Of a stretch of DNA of 64,000 nt, positions 12,174 through 24,500 are shown piece by piece. This stretch comes from Reticulitermes speratus (lineage: Eukaryota; Arthropoda; Insecta; Blattodea; Rhinotermitidae). The stretch covers positions 36,019,478-36,083,477 of the forward strand of contig JAJKFL010000006.1 in assembly GCA_021186555.1 (NCBI GenBank). Direction: 5' to 3'. The notes beneath the pieces were generated by a model. It did no database searches. It was given only the letters and a program-made list of their open reading frames with translations, and had not been told where the DNA came from. The number at the start of each line of letters is the position of its first letter. Positions within the stretch are counted from its first letter, which is position 1. The position numbers and the translations under genes were made by a program.

Positions 12174-12299
12174 GATGTGATGCATTAGGACTGTGAAATT
12201 TCGACGGCAAACACTGAGGATGGCACAAAAGTGCCGAAACACATGTAGGTACTGAAATCATAAAAACAGTGTAGTGCATTCCTTGGTAAGTAATTATTA
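12174..12299 (+). repeat. Right terminal inverted repeat of the Penelope-like element, hammerhead-type core intact
   Basis: On the + strand: CTGAGGA (12214-12220), stem II GGCAC/GTGCC with an AAAA loop (12222-12235), GAAAC (12236-12240), a short loop, then GTA (12245-12247). This fits the minimal type I hammerhead pattern reported for Penelope-like elements. One unpaired T precedes stem II. I cannot form a convincing stem I next to the core, so activity is doubtful. Confidence 0.65.
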
Positions 12300-12349
12300 A
12301 CTAATTAATGAAACGCACGGTATGTATAATATAAAATCTTGTCTGTCAT

Positions 12350-15300
12350 ACTTCATAATTCTGATAACACTTCAAATATAGTGTATTATATTCTACGAAT
12401 ATTAGCAGTTGTTGAAGTCTATGTTTTAATTCCCCAAGTATGAAAGCATCAATACCATTCTTGCAGGCGTTGAACATTAACAACTATTGTGAATTTTAAT
12501 AGGAAATGCATTTATTTGCCACTTATGAGTTTTGTAGAGAGATTAATGAAGTTGTATGTCAATATACAGACTTTCCGCATATTGTTCTTTCTACAACTAT
12601 GAAAATTTGTTCAATTAAAATGATTAAGGTTCATTATATAAAAAATTGTTCATACTTAACAATTTTACATTTTGTTGTTCAGTCTGCTTAAATGACAATG
12701 ACCCGTTAGTATTAATATTAGCTACACTGATTAAAATTAAGTCGAGAGCAATTTGGTATTCCCTCCCTTTCTTTACTTCGTCCTTGCAGTTAAAGTTGGA
12801 CCTAGACTTTCACTACAAAATATAAGCTCTATTGAAAGAACTACGTGAAACTTAGCGTACAAAGAGTTTTCATTTTTATTGTATGTATATATTCCTCTCC
12901 TCCTTGACTCTACGTAATACTTCATTTCTCACACGATCGGCCCAACTGATCTCAATTTTTCTCCAGCAGCAACTTTCAAAATTTTCGGTATTTCTGCTCT
13001 ACTTTCCGAAGTGTCCAGGTTTCAAAATTAGCTACCCTAATTAAAATTAAGGACAGAGCAGTTTGTTTTTCTTCCCTCTCTTAAGTGCGACTTTCTAGTT
13101 TGCGTTGCAACACGAAAAACGGAATGAAAACGGATTACCAATGGCAGAGGAAATGAATGAACATGACCTCGGCAAACAGCTATTTATCCTACTTAAAAAT
13201 GTAGCATGGATATTTGTGGTGTATATAAACGAACATCGACAATTTAAAAAATATTTATGTGGCTACAACATATACTAATCCATTCTATCCTTAAAAACTT
13301 TTCAATTAATATATTCCATCAGGCAAAATTTAGCATATATAAATAATATGGTTATGTACCAAATTTATATATCATTTTTAGGCAGAACTTCTAAAATGTT
13401 ATTCAGTAAACTATTTGTAACTGCATAAAATATCATACTGATCAAGTTAAAATTAAAATAATTTTTTTTTTATTCTGTAAATTTGTAGCAGTGACTTCAT
13501 CGCATCAGTTGATATTTTTAGAAATATCAATGACTGAAAAATTTTTCCTTCCTTATAGTGTTAGTACTATACTTAATTGCAACAGCCACGGTCTATAGGA
13601 ACGTACTTACTGCTGACGTAACAAGGGACAAATAATAAACCGAAAAAATCAACTAAATTACAATTTCGTATAAATGAGTTTTGTATCACAAAACACGCCA
13701 TACTACATACTTAATTTTAGTAGAGTTGCATAAGGGACAATTTAAGCAAATAGAAATATTAGTGACATTAAAATAAAAAATCTCCCTATTAAGAAAAGCT
13801 ACCTCTACACCTTGAATGTGACTGATTAGCATATTCAAAATTTCTAAGAACCTACGAAGAAAAATGTTTTTCAAACAGAAGCGAAGAAATCCTTATGAAA
13901 ATGCAGAAGCAACAACAGTGTGGAGCAGCAAGTCCCGTGTTTTTAACAACGTACAACAAATTTTGTAAAAGACAAAATATGAAATTCTCGTAGAGTAAAA
14001 TGGGCAACGATGCTCCACTTTTCATTCTGACAGATTTTTACAATTATGTATAGCAACATAAGTTATATCTGTGTGTGTAATAGGTATAGTAGGTTCTCTG
14101 ATACAAAACGGTCAGTTCCTTTATAGCAAATTTAAATTCATTCACTGACAGCAATAAAAACTACAAAGGTATGCACAAGGGCGTCTTTGGCATATGCATG
14201 GTGAAAGGTGCCCCACATATAATACAATACAAAGTAATAAATTTGTAGTAAACAAAACTGTAATCAAATAAAATAATCTGTAATCTGTATCCCTAAGAGT
14301 CTCCTTCTTACTTTTTCGTAGGTTTCGTAAGTTTTTAAAGGTTCTTATGACGGTTGTTACGTCCACAATTGGTGAAGGTTTTGGAGAAAATTGTGCAGTT
14401 TTCATGCAGCCACTTTTCACAGAATAAGCGTTTTATTTAATCGCATTCCTCTTTTGTTACACAGTTGTATTCCTCACCTTCTTTACAGCAGGCACTGTCA
14501 GCATTTTTATCAGAATTGCTCGAGTTCGAATTGTGAATTATTTTCTTGAAATTATTCTTCATATGTTTGGCTTTTAGTTTCTTCTCCTTCTGGATGATTG
14601 GCGAACTACTGGGAACCTCTCCATGGGGACTTCTTGTTACCCTTCATGGCCCCGAGTTTGATAATTTTGGTGGAGGGGACAATTCCATGAGTTTTGTTTG
14701 GCGTTTCCTCCAGAGAAAACTCTATGGGTTTTGATGGATGGACGGAGTGATGGCTTGTCATTTTAATACGCTCTTTAACAAGTAACAGGGGTAAATAAAG
14801 TATATTATAGTAGGTAGATGACAATTCTGTAGTCTTTCTTTAACATATCAATGAAAATGCAGTATACAACTTGATGTATGAACATAGGTCAAACTAGCGA
14901 GTTAAAATATCAGTGGGACATCTTTACCCATTTTTCACTGGTTCTGTTGTACCCAAATATGGAGCATAGGTGCCCCGGCTGATCACGTGACTATGGCGTG
15001 GATTGCGAAAGTTTGTAACGGTAAAAACAGTACAGAATAGTTACTCTTCCTTCACGCAAACTGTTGGTAAAATTACTAAATGCACAAACAAAGAGAAAAT
15101 TATTAAACCTAGCTCCCTGAAATATATAGGCTTACAAATCACGTTACTTACTTTAAAAAACACTGTCAGGGAACTGTAACTTGCACAATCCCAGACTCAC
15201 CACTGGAAGACCTTCTAGCTGTGTAATATGTGCAGCTTCCTAGAGCTTAGGTTTCGAAGTAACTGATTGTGGGGATCAACTATCAGTGAGGCAACTTTGC

Positions 15301-15709
15301 CCATTTTCTTATATCAATAATTTTCATCTATTTTGTCTTCTCTGTTACATTTAAATGGCCTTTCATGTCTACTAACTAACATCACAGCTCAATGTTAGAC
15401 TACATATTTAACGTCTTTGTAGCAACGTGTTATATGAAATTAATATTGTGAATAACAATTAAAATAATTACATTTTCTTTATCTTCTACATAATACCGTG
15501 ATATTAGACAATATTGCCTTAATATTACTCAATTTTGTCAATCCCTACATCCCCATAACAATGGAAAATAAAACGTTAATTGATGTACTCCCTCAGCTAC
15601 TCCAGTGTAAGCTCTCAAATTAAAAGAAGTCACTTGAAACTTATTGTTGCAACGTGATACAAAACATAATTCATCATTACAACAAAGATGTGCCGCTACA
15701 TACTTCATA
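12350..15709. other. AT-rich intergenic DNA, little recognised
   Basis: No gene is recognised. A local duplication pairs 12714-12790 with 13024-13100 (shared ttaaaattaag and gagagca/gacagca steps). Open frames here are short and without familiar motifs. Confidence 0.5.
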
Positions 15710-15862
15710 TCGGTTTTGTGAGGGATGCAATTTGGTGAAGCAACTCGGTTCGCAATGCATGCTCCAATTCTGGGTTTTCTGATTTCTGTCACTAGTGCAG
15801 TCAACAAGGAATTCAAACTGACAGCTGTAAAATTTCCTTCAGTGCAACTCGAATATGATGCC
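15710..15862 (+). pseudogene. Relic of OR exon 6
   Basis: Aligns along its whole length with the 156-nt exon 6 of the intact genes: gtgagggatgca against gtgagagacgca, then tgcagtcaacaaggaatt against tgcagccaacaaggagtt, caaactgacagctgtaaaat against cacactgacagctgggaaat, and a gtgcaac...atgatg end. The frame is broken by an early TGA, and both splice borders are lost. No neighbouring OR exons were found, so this is a lone remnant of a lost gene between OR-A and OR-B. Confidence 0.8.
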
Positions 15863-17035
15863 TATACGGGTCTCGTCCATTTGCATAAAAGATATACAGC
15901 ATAAATAATTTTAAGTTTATGTTGCAGTATAAACTTAAGAAATTTAGGAATTTAGGGGAGTTTGGGTGACAGAGAGAGAGAGAGGTGGAAGGATATTACT
16001 TACAAGAGCGCTGTCAATTCCTAAAATTATCTAGTGTATAATCAGTGAGAGTGTACAAAATATAAACATGGAGCACTGGTGGAATGGCACTGACAGGGCA
16101 CTAAGGAACTGGTAGTATAAAAGTCTGTCCCAGTAAGATGTATCAGCCTCGTAACTGCTCTGAACCATGGTACGGCCTGTTATCGTGGGTGGAGATGACG
16201 ATAAATGCAAACAGTATTCTTGCTCGTTAACAAAAGACATGCACGGCACTTGGAGAGCTCAGGCAATGATAAAATTATAAACCGAAAACAAAACATGTGC
16301 TACAACGGTGTGCACTGGACTCATCTAGTTCAATATAGTTGCATCATCACGGCCATCAAGACGGGTAAATTTATTGACCTCCTGGGCAGTAGCTCACTTC
16401 TCAAAAATTAGTCTGCAGTAAGAGTTAAGTGTATTTAATTATAAGCGAACAGTTGCTTAATTTAATTACACGTTATATCATTTCATAGATACGTTTCAGA
16501 ATGAGCTGCACCGGCAAGTATGTTGGTAGCTATGTCTGGATTAAACATGTTTTTTGTGTTAATCAGCAGATACTGCCATATTACAACTCGACTAAGTCAC
16601 AGAAGCTTCTTTTCAGACGCAACGCTACAAGCGCAAACCTAGTTCAAAGTTCGGTTGGGTCACGAATGTCCTAATTACCGTCTGTTTTGATGGGAGAATG
16701 CTAACAAAATCGGTTCAGCCCCTTTTTGAATCAATAATTTATAAATAATTGTAATTATTGTCCCAGGCTCTCGAACATGTTATGAATGAATATGCATATC
16801 TTCATCTATTATGGATTTGGTACATTATGACTCATAAGAAGAAAAATACAGGATAATGCCTTTCACAAAATAAATGGAAATGGTAAACAACTAAATAGTA
16901 TATTCTATTTACATGAAATGTAAAGTGAAAAAAATCAATATGCATTAAGATTTGTTAGTTTTAAAATTGTGAGGTAGGACAATTCTTTCTGATATCCATA
17001 AGCTTATTACCTTTATTTGGAATAAGGAGGAATCG
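15863..17035. other. Intergenic, nothing recognised
   Basis: AT-rich sequence with a short GA run at 15971-15983. No coding, SINE or inverted-repeat signal that I can support. Confidence 0.45.
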
Positions 17036-17039
17036 CCTG

Positions 17040-18150
17040 AGCAGTGGAAGGAAAGAGTCACTGTACCGATTTGCCTGTTGTTTTGTATAGGTGCGAGGCT
17101 TGGCCTCTCACCCGGAGGGAGGATCATAGGGTGAGGTTGTACGAGAATAGGGTGTTGAAACAGGTATTTTGGCCTAAGAGGGATGAGGAGCTTTATGTTT
17201 TGTACTCCTTTCCAAGTACAGTGTGTCCATAAAGTCCCTTCGGGGTTTTGAAAAATTGTGGCACGCAAACAAATTGAGCTAGCCACATGCGGTTTGCGGC
17301 AGATTACAGAGAAACTCTAGAAGTTTTTTTGCCACATGCGGTTCGCGGCAGATTACAGTGAAACTCTGGAAGACCCGTATCAGGAATGCGATCTCGGCTA
17401 TTCCAGCGGTGTCCACTAAGTCCCTTCGGGGTTTTAAAAAATTGTGGCGCGCAAACAAATTGAGCTAGCCACATGCGGTTTGCGGCAGATTACAGTGAAA
17501 CTCTGGAAGTTTTTTTTGCCGCCAACAGATGACTTGATGACCTAAAAACCCGTATCAGGAATGCGATCTCGGCTATTCCAGCGGACATGCTCCACAGAAC
17601 ATGGCAAGAGCTCGAATATCATCTGGACGTTCTCCGTGCTACCAAGGGAGCCCATATCGAGGTCTATTGAGGTCAGTAAAAAACTTCCAGAGTTTCACTG
17701 TAATCTGCCGCAAACCGCATGTTGCTAGCTCAATTTGTTTGCGCGCCACAATTTTTCAAAATCCCGAAGGGACTTTGTGGACACACTGTATTATTCGGAT
17801 GGTCAAATGAAGATGAATGAGCTAGGCGGGACGTGCGGCACGTATGGAGGATATGAAAGGTGCACACGGAGTTTTGGTAGGGAGACCTGAGGTAAAGGGA
17901 CCACTTGGATGATCTAGGCGTAGATGGGACGATAATATTAAATTGGATCTTCAAGAAGTGGGACGGAGGGGATGGACTGGACTGATCTGGCTTAGGATAG
18001 GGACAGGTGGAGAGCACTTGCAAATGCGGAAATGAACCTTCAGATTCCATAAAATGCAAGGACTTTCTTGACTAGCTGCGGGACTGAAAGCTTCTCAGGA
18101 AGGACTCTGCATCATCGACTTAGTTAGTTAGAGTTAGTTAGTTAGTTATT
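17040..18150 (+). mobile_element. RTE-type LINE 3' end, split by a mariner-type insertion
   Basis: The + strand carries the C-terminal part of a non-LTR retrotransposon protein: YRCEAWPLTRREDHRVRLYE and WPKRDEELYVLYSFPST before the insertion, then IIRMVK and a GRAARMEDMKG segment after it. The 3' part matches the end of the LINE at 27440-28905 (ttcaagaagtggga, gggacaggtgg, aaggactctgc). It ends in a short GTTA repeat (about 18119-18146), a 3' end typical of RTE-like elements. It is 5'-truncated and full of stops. Confidence 0.75.
17219..17788 (+). mobile_element. Internally deleted mariner/Tc1-type element nested in the LINE
   Basis: Terminal inverted repeats start CAGTGTGTCC and end GGACACACTG, with TA on both sides (17217-17218, 17789-17790), the target duplication of this superfamily. 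The matching arms run for about 110 bases. Inside, 17551-17670 encodes the last 39 residues of a transposase (RIRNAISAIPADML, then HRTWQELEYHLDV and RATKGAHIEVY) and a stop. Part of the left arm and the start of this coding tail are duplicated in tandem (17228-17401 and 17411-17585). The catalytic domain is gone, so it cannot move by itself. Confidence 0.88.
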
Positions 18151-18569
18151 CTCAAAATTTTAGTGCGCATATACGAAACGAATGAAAGTTTTTCTTTGAG
18201 TTTAAAACTTACATTCTTGATGTTATAAATTAATTGACGAATTCCACAGTAAGGCATACCCAATTACTTAACTTTCTTAAGAACTTTTTAGTTTATACCA
18301 ATGACCTATTTACTGGAGAGCATTTATACCCGATTCCGACACGCACAACCAACTAAACCAATCGCCTTTCTCTTTAATCAATATTTTACAAGTTTTAAAA
18401 ACGATAGTTTGAGTGAAACATCACTTTATATAAGCCGGATTCTACAGTACTTTCATACTCTCCATGGCCTGAGTGACATACACTTGTGTAAACGCGTGGA
18501 TACCTTTGTGCATTAGACACATAATTTTAATACGCGCACTACACAAACTGATAAGCAATTGTGTTACAC
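18150..18569 (+). promoter_or_regulatory. OR-B upstream region with conserved block and TATA box
   Basis: The block 18329-18388 contains cccgattccgacacgcac followed by ttaatcaatatttt. The same block occurs upstream of OR-C (41596-41660, and a second copy at 40686-40743) and at the right edge (63885-63949). It starts 241 bases before the OR-B ATG and 245 before the OR-C ATG. Downstream, ttatataag at 18426-18434 is a good TATA box, with a possible start around 18455. The sequence from 18150 also matches 40495 onward. Confidence 0.6.
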
Positions 18570-21500
18570 ATGGAATATAACAATATCAAAATAAATACTG
18601 ACGTCTCACGTGATAACAAGCTTAATCAGAGCCGCTTCAAGACGACCCTCTCTTTTTTGCGACTGGGAGGACTTCCGCTGAACATTAAATCACCATCAAA
18701 AGATAAAACCCTTTACAATAAGATTTGTGTCGTGTGTGTTTACAGTACACTTTTGTGTGTTATTATGGATACATTTGTTCATAGACAAGACCTGGTGGAA
18801 GCTATGAAGAAACTCCGCATAGTACTTGCAATGTTACTCGTCGCATGGATATATTTCAGTCTCAGGTATGCCACGTTATAATTAGCATATTTCGATAGAA
18901 CTTAAATTTTGCAACATTTACAAATATAATCAGATTTTACACATAAGACAGTGTTTTCTAAATTGTGTATAATCTACAAAATAAATAACTCGTAAAGTCT
19001 GAAAAGTAAGAAAGAAGGGATTATAAATAAAAGTTTTCAAGGTATAATCTAAGAGATGCAACCGTATGCATAAATTAGGGGGCTTAATTTTCTTCGGCGC
19101 GTAAGAAAAACACGAACAATAATATACAGTCATTCTTGGGGGCAGAGAGATAGGCAGAAATGTACTGAGTTCTGAATGTTCGTGTCAACAAAGCCGTCGC
19201 GGTAAAAAAATTTACCATTTTTAATAATTTAAGGTAATGAGGTGGAAGAAATCTTCAGCCGTCAGAATGTATTCGCACAGTATAGATATACTTTATACTA
19301 CAAACTGCCACTCGCAAGTACAAATTAAAGTTAAAGTTATAACGATTTTCACTCTCCTGACAGTTATCGTAGTAGTGACATCGAACATCTTCTTACCATG
19401 ACGGATTCCTTCACATGGGAAGAACTGCCGACCAGAGATCCTGACACCGGATATTTGACAAAGGCTGGGTACATCCCCATCATCCAAAGCCTTACCAAGT
19501 ATACCATCGGTCTAGTAACTCTATTTCACAGCTCCCAGTCAACCGTTCGCTTAGTGTCCAACCACGACATGATACTGACATCGTGGTTTCCTTTCAACAC
19601 ATCAGCGAGGCCAGTATATATATTTGCAAATATTACACAGGTAAGCTCTAAATCTATAGACGTAAGCTTATTAACCGCCTAGTTTAAATTACATGCAAAA
19701 CAAAGAAATAATCTATCACTAAGTTATATTTATTTGCAAGATGCCAACATTTTTAGGTCATTTCTGTGTTAGGTATTGAATTTAGGTGAAGTGCGTGTCT
19801 TTGTGTGCACACGTGTCGTTCCGGCACCACTCTACCTCTTTTAGTCACTTTCATTGTGCATGCTTCGTTTTAAATATGAGGGAAGTTTTTGATTTAGTTA
19901 CAGTGAAACTTAATATTATATTATTATTCTGCTGTAGTATTTTATATATATATATATATATACATCTAAAAATGAGAATGGTGGTTACATGACTTCACTT
20001 GAAGTTTTTCCTTCCAATTTACCTATTTGTTCAGAAACTGAATCACGTAGAAACAAATCAGCTATGCCCTTCCCCCACTGGGCAGCCACCCTTTCCAAAT
20101 AAATACTGAATATAGGTTTAGACTAGAATATGTAAGCGACACATTGCTGCCACACTAGGCTACTTCCATCTATCGTGTTCTTAAACCAGAAAACTCAAAT
20201 ATGAACATAATGACGTAAACATATTAAATGGAAGGCCTGGTGTTAGCAGGTACATACCGGGAAATATGTAATTTTCCTCAAGAAAAAATATTCTATCTTT
20301 AAAAAGTGAAGGCAGATGAGATCTGTATTTCATAATCATATTAAATACATTATTTTATATGACATTCCTTACCATGCCTTGGGTTGTGGTTTACTCATTA
20401 TATCAAAATATAATCAAAGATAAATAATCTTACATCTTTACTTTTCTATACATATTAGAACTCTTCTCAAATGTATGCTGTTCCTTTATTCTTACTTGTA
20501 TTTACGTTCGCTAGCGGACCTCTGACATGCATACAATAAAGTTACTTTAAGCCCCGTATTTATTGGTAGCATCAAGTGGACGCACTATACTCTTCATAAA
20601 TAGCTCAACCATTCACACTGATGAATCCACGTCTTCTGTGCTATTACTGTTACAAGAGAACTTAGATCAGATAACAACATAAGTTTTCGTACCTGCATGC
20701 CCAACTATCCACCAGTTTTAAAAACAGAGAACACAGAAAAAGCATTTAATCAGGATTTTAAAAGTAAAAGAAAGACAAAAATTTAGCTTTTGTAATTGAA
20801 AGATCTGTATGTAAGAGAGTAAGCTACAACCTGCGCTACAGTATGTGATGCAATTAAATCATATACATTATAATATACTGTAATGTAACAGAATATAATA
20901 ATAAGTTGTAACGCAATATAATGTATTACAATATAACAATATGATATAACAATATTTTCGTGATATACGGGGTGCCATTTTAGAGTTTGAGGTCTCAATC
21001 ATGGTCTCTTCAAAAGCACGACATCAGTGTAATATTTTCCTATGTAGTAGTCTTTACAAAAAGCCTGGTGTTACATTTATTACTAATTCCAAACCTGAGA
21101 TGCTACGTTGCAACACTGTGTAACGATTTTTTATGAATAAAATGTTGTGTTGAGCTGAATTGTCATTGTTTCTATCACATGTCTTAAACGCAACAAGGTA
21201 TATGACATTAGGAAAGAAATATTTGTAATAAGTGTGTTGAATTTTGAAAATGAAACGAAACTTACTTCTTAATGTATAACTGAAAAACAGTTTCTTATAT
21301 AAGAATAACTAACACCTCTGTCTCTCACAGGGAATTGCATCATTTTTCGCAATATGCATATTTTTTGGCTTCCCAAGCCTGTACGCCACGCTAGTGTGTG
21401 TGGCCTGCAGTCAGCTGGAGAAGCTCACACTGGCACTGTTAAGTATCAAACAGACACGCGTCATATCAGAGCAGGAATCTGGGGACGAGACAGATCAACA

Positions 21501-24500
21501 GGCAGGAGAGGGACATAGGCTCATTTCCGAACAACTGTTTCGCCATATGCAGAAAAAACTGAATGAGTGCATACGTCATCACAAGGAGATAAAACGGTAG
21601 GATCACAAATAACAGTACATCCAGTTCCGGTTGCTAACTCTATTACCAACCAGACAAATATTATTTTATTTCATAACCATATAATGTTTCAGATACATGG
21701 CAGTGTTGGAAGATACAATTAATCTTACAATGTGTGGCTTCTTTCTGCTTACCTTATCAGCGATGTGTTTGGACGCTCTCTCCATTATCACGGTAAAAAT
21801 TTAATTTGAATTTTTAACGTCGTTTCGATGTACAAAATCACATATCTTCGCGAGTATGTTGAATAGTGAATATTAATTCAAATGGAGTGGATAAACGTGG
21901 TCGCGTTCTAATTTAGAGAAAAACGCCGGATTATTCTGGAGACACTAAAAACTCACAAGAAACATCAATCAGATATTTGAAGGCGGAACAACCTGAGTAG
22001 GCTAATCTAATGTTAAATTACCGAGAAAATTTCACTGTTAAGTGGTAAATATAGACAGCCCCGAAAAAAACATTCACACCTCAGGATGTCTCGAACACAG
22101 TTTCTCTTCCGATTTCATTTGCGTCGCAAGGAAAGATCAAACAACTTTAGTAATATTAACACCTTTATTTTTATTCTCTCAGAAGTTGGAGGAAGGGAAT
22201 TTCTGGTCCCATTTCGTCCACAATCTTTCGTTTTCGCGATTGTATCCAAAAAGACGGAGATTACAATAGCAATTCTAAAGGTTCGAAACTTAGTCTCCCT
22301 TGTAAAGGAAAGAAACTAGACGGAGTGTATACAAGAAGGTAGTATTGGGAAATATATTTGGTCATATTTGCATCAAGAAAGCGAACACCCTTCCTAAGTC
22401 AAGTAACAGCAGGGCGCCCGAAGTAGCCCGGTATCAGGTCAGGAAATAGAATCAAAAATATTCTTTCTTGCTGGACCTGGAAACCGCAGCGGATTCATTC
22501 CGCACACACACCAGGTCACGCGTGTTAGTGACAAATGAAAAGTATATGAAAATCTTACTGCGTCACTCTAAGATGTTGCGATCATCTTTCCCACTTGGAT
22601 GTCTGGGCGAGTTATGCAAGGTGGTGCGCAAATCAGAGGTCAGAATAGGTCGTCAGGATGTCCGGGAGAATTGGGTATGGGTGCAGATTCTGAAGGAACA
22701 ACAGCTTGAGATAAAGAGTCCGACATCTTAGCTGTGGGCTTGAGGGTCCATTTGGTTGTTTGCAGGCGGCTCGCCCGGTGAGGACCGGACGATTTGTTGG
22801 TTATGCACAGAGAATTGCTCTGCCGGGAAGTTGGCTTATGATCCCGCCAAGGCTTGGGGAGTAGGCACTTCTTTCACTAGCCAAAGTGAAGTGACGGATA
22901 CACTTCCAGACAGAGGCGCATTTCACTGTACCGCCCGAGATGGACGATTCCAGGTCGGTGATTTTGTGCTTTCCTGCAGGTTTCTGCGTCGACTGGCTAG
23001 AAGACAAGGACTGACCCAGGGGTGAATCGTGTTTTCACACACACTGCACTCCTAAATTTGTTCGTCCGACGTAGGTGCTTTTGCTGGTGTCTCGGACTAC
23101 ATTTATCACTTAATGCCTTCTGCTTAGATCCTCACGTTTCCCACTTGGCAGGAAGGCCAGTACTGAAGTAAGGACTTTGAGAAAGGCGTCTTCTAAAGTT
23201 CCGATATGGGCTTACTAGGGGTGGGACGGTAGTTCTAGAGGAAATGAGTTTTATGAATGCAATCAAGATTGTGATCAGTAATTCATTCAGAAACGTCCAG
23301 TACTATGAGAAAGGTCAGGAAATATGGAAACGTAAATATATAGAGATCGAAATGCTGGCGATTAACTGAGTATCAGGGAGACGCTGGAAAAACAGTATGT
23401 AGAGCAGTGTCATATATCGGGAAGAGATAGGTGTGCACTGTAGATTATGCTAGCAGGCAACCACGGAACAGAGACCTTTCGAACAACAGGCTGTATGCTG
23501 TACAATGACTGATAACAGGTGACAGAACATCCTCCAACAGCGGCCGGTATCCAAGGTTGAAGAATTGAAAGTGTAAAATATATCCCAATTAAAGTTAGAA
23601 GGTTTCCTTATCACAGCATTTGGATGCTATCAGTACGAAAGTGCAGGTAAACAGCTAAAGAACGCCGACTTGCGGTTTGCGAAATTTATGCGTTCAGCTC
23701 TCTTATTGGATCACTGGTTGATCCCTGGCTTTCCCCTTGAACATTTTGATCTTTTAAATCCAGACACTACAATTCGAAAAGTCGGGATCCAATTAAGCAG
23801 TGAGGCAGCTTCTTATTCCAGCGGAAAGGTATTCTCAAATTAACTTCCCATTACTTGCGAAAATTAATAAAGAGTAAATTAATGTCACACATTTCTCAAA
23901 CCAACAAATGCAACTTTTATTTATTATACAGTATATTTTTCTACAGTAAAATCAGTCCAACATATTTCGCTTCCCCATTCTGGGACCATCATCAGGGGCC
24001 CCTATCGTGAATCACACAAAATCACAAATCAACAAATAATGGTACATATTAAAAGTTCAAAAAGTAACATGTAGGCTATGTCAGTTGCTTTTGTGGGCCC
24101 ACTGTGTATCAGAAGTTGTGTTTACTTATGGAAGGCTAGGACAGTACTGTCCTAATTGCACAAAAGATGTCCTAGCCTTCCGTAAGTAGACACAACTTCA
24201 TCACAAAAGCAACTGACATAGCCTACATGATATTTTTTGAACTTTTAATGTGTACCATTATTTGTTGATTTGTGATTTTGTGTGATTCACGATACGGGTC
24301 CCTGATGATGGTCCCAGAATAGGGAACCGAAACATGTTGCGACTGATTTTACTGTAAAAAATATACTGTATAATAAATAAACGGTATATTTGTTGGTTTA
24401 AGAAACGTGTGATCGAATGAAAATGCACGGTATGAACAGCATAAACTAGTCATTGGCCCTCTATTTGCATACAAAGAAAGACTTTGATAATTATGTGATT

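Larger units (their letters stand above)
9943..12349 (-). mobile_element. Penelope-like element with inverted terminal repeats
   Basis: A full insertion unit on the minus strand. The reverse transcriptase plus GIY-YIG frame at about 10371-12115 is flanked by ~120-base inverted repeats at 9957-10082 and 12174-12299. A 12-base direct repeat (cttgtctgtcat) at 9943-9954 and 12338-12349 looks like a target site duplication. Inverted or direct terminal repeats, GIY-YIG endonuclease and hammerhead cores are known features of Penelope-like elements. The protein begins close to the right terminal repeat and lacks the usual N-terminal part, so the element is internally shortened and probably dead. Confidence 0.85.

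Noticed and set aside
14142..14734. Short open frames that looked like a hydrophobic exon near 14560-14600
   Set aside because: A tempting ttctccttctggatgattgg step resembles OR exon 5, but the similarity does not extend and no splice sites fit.
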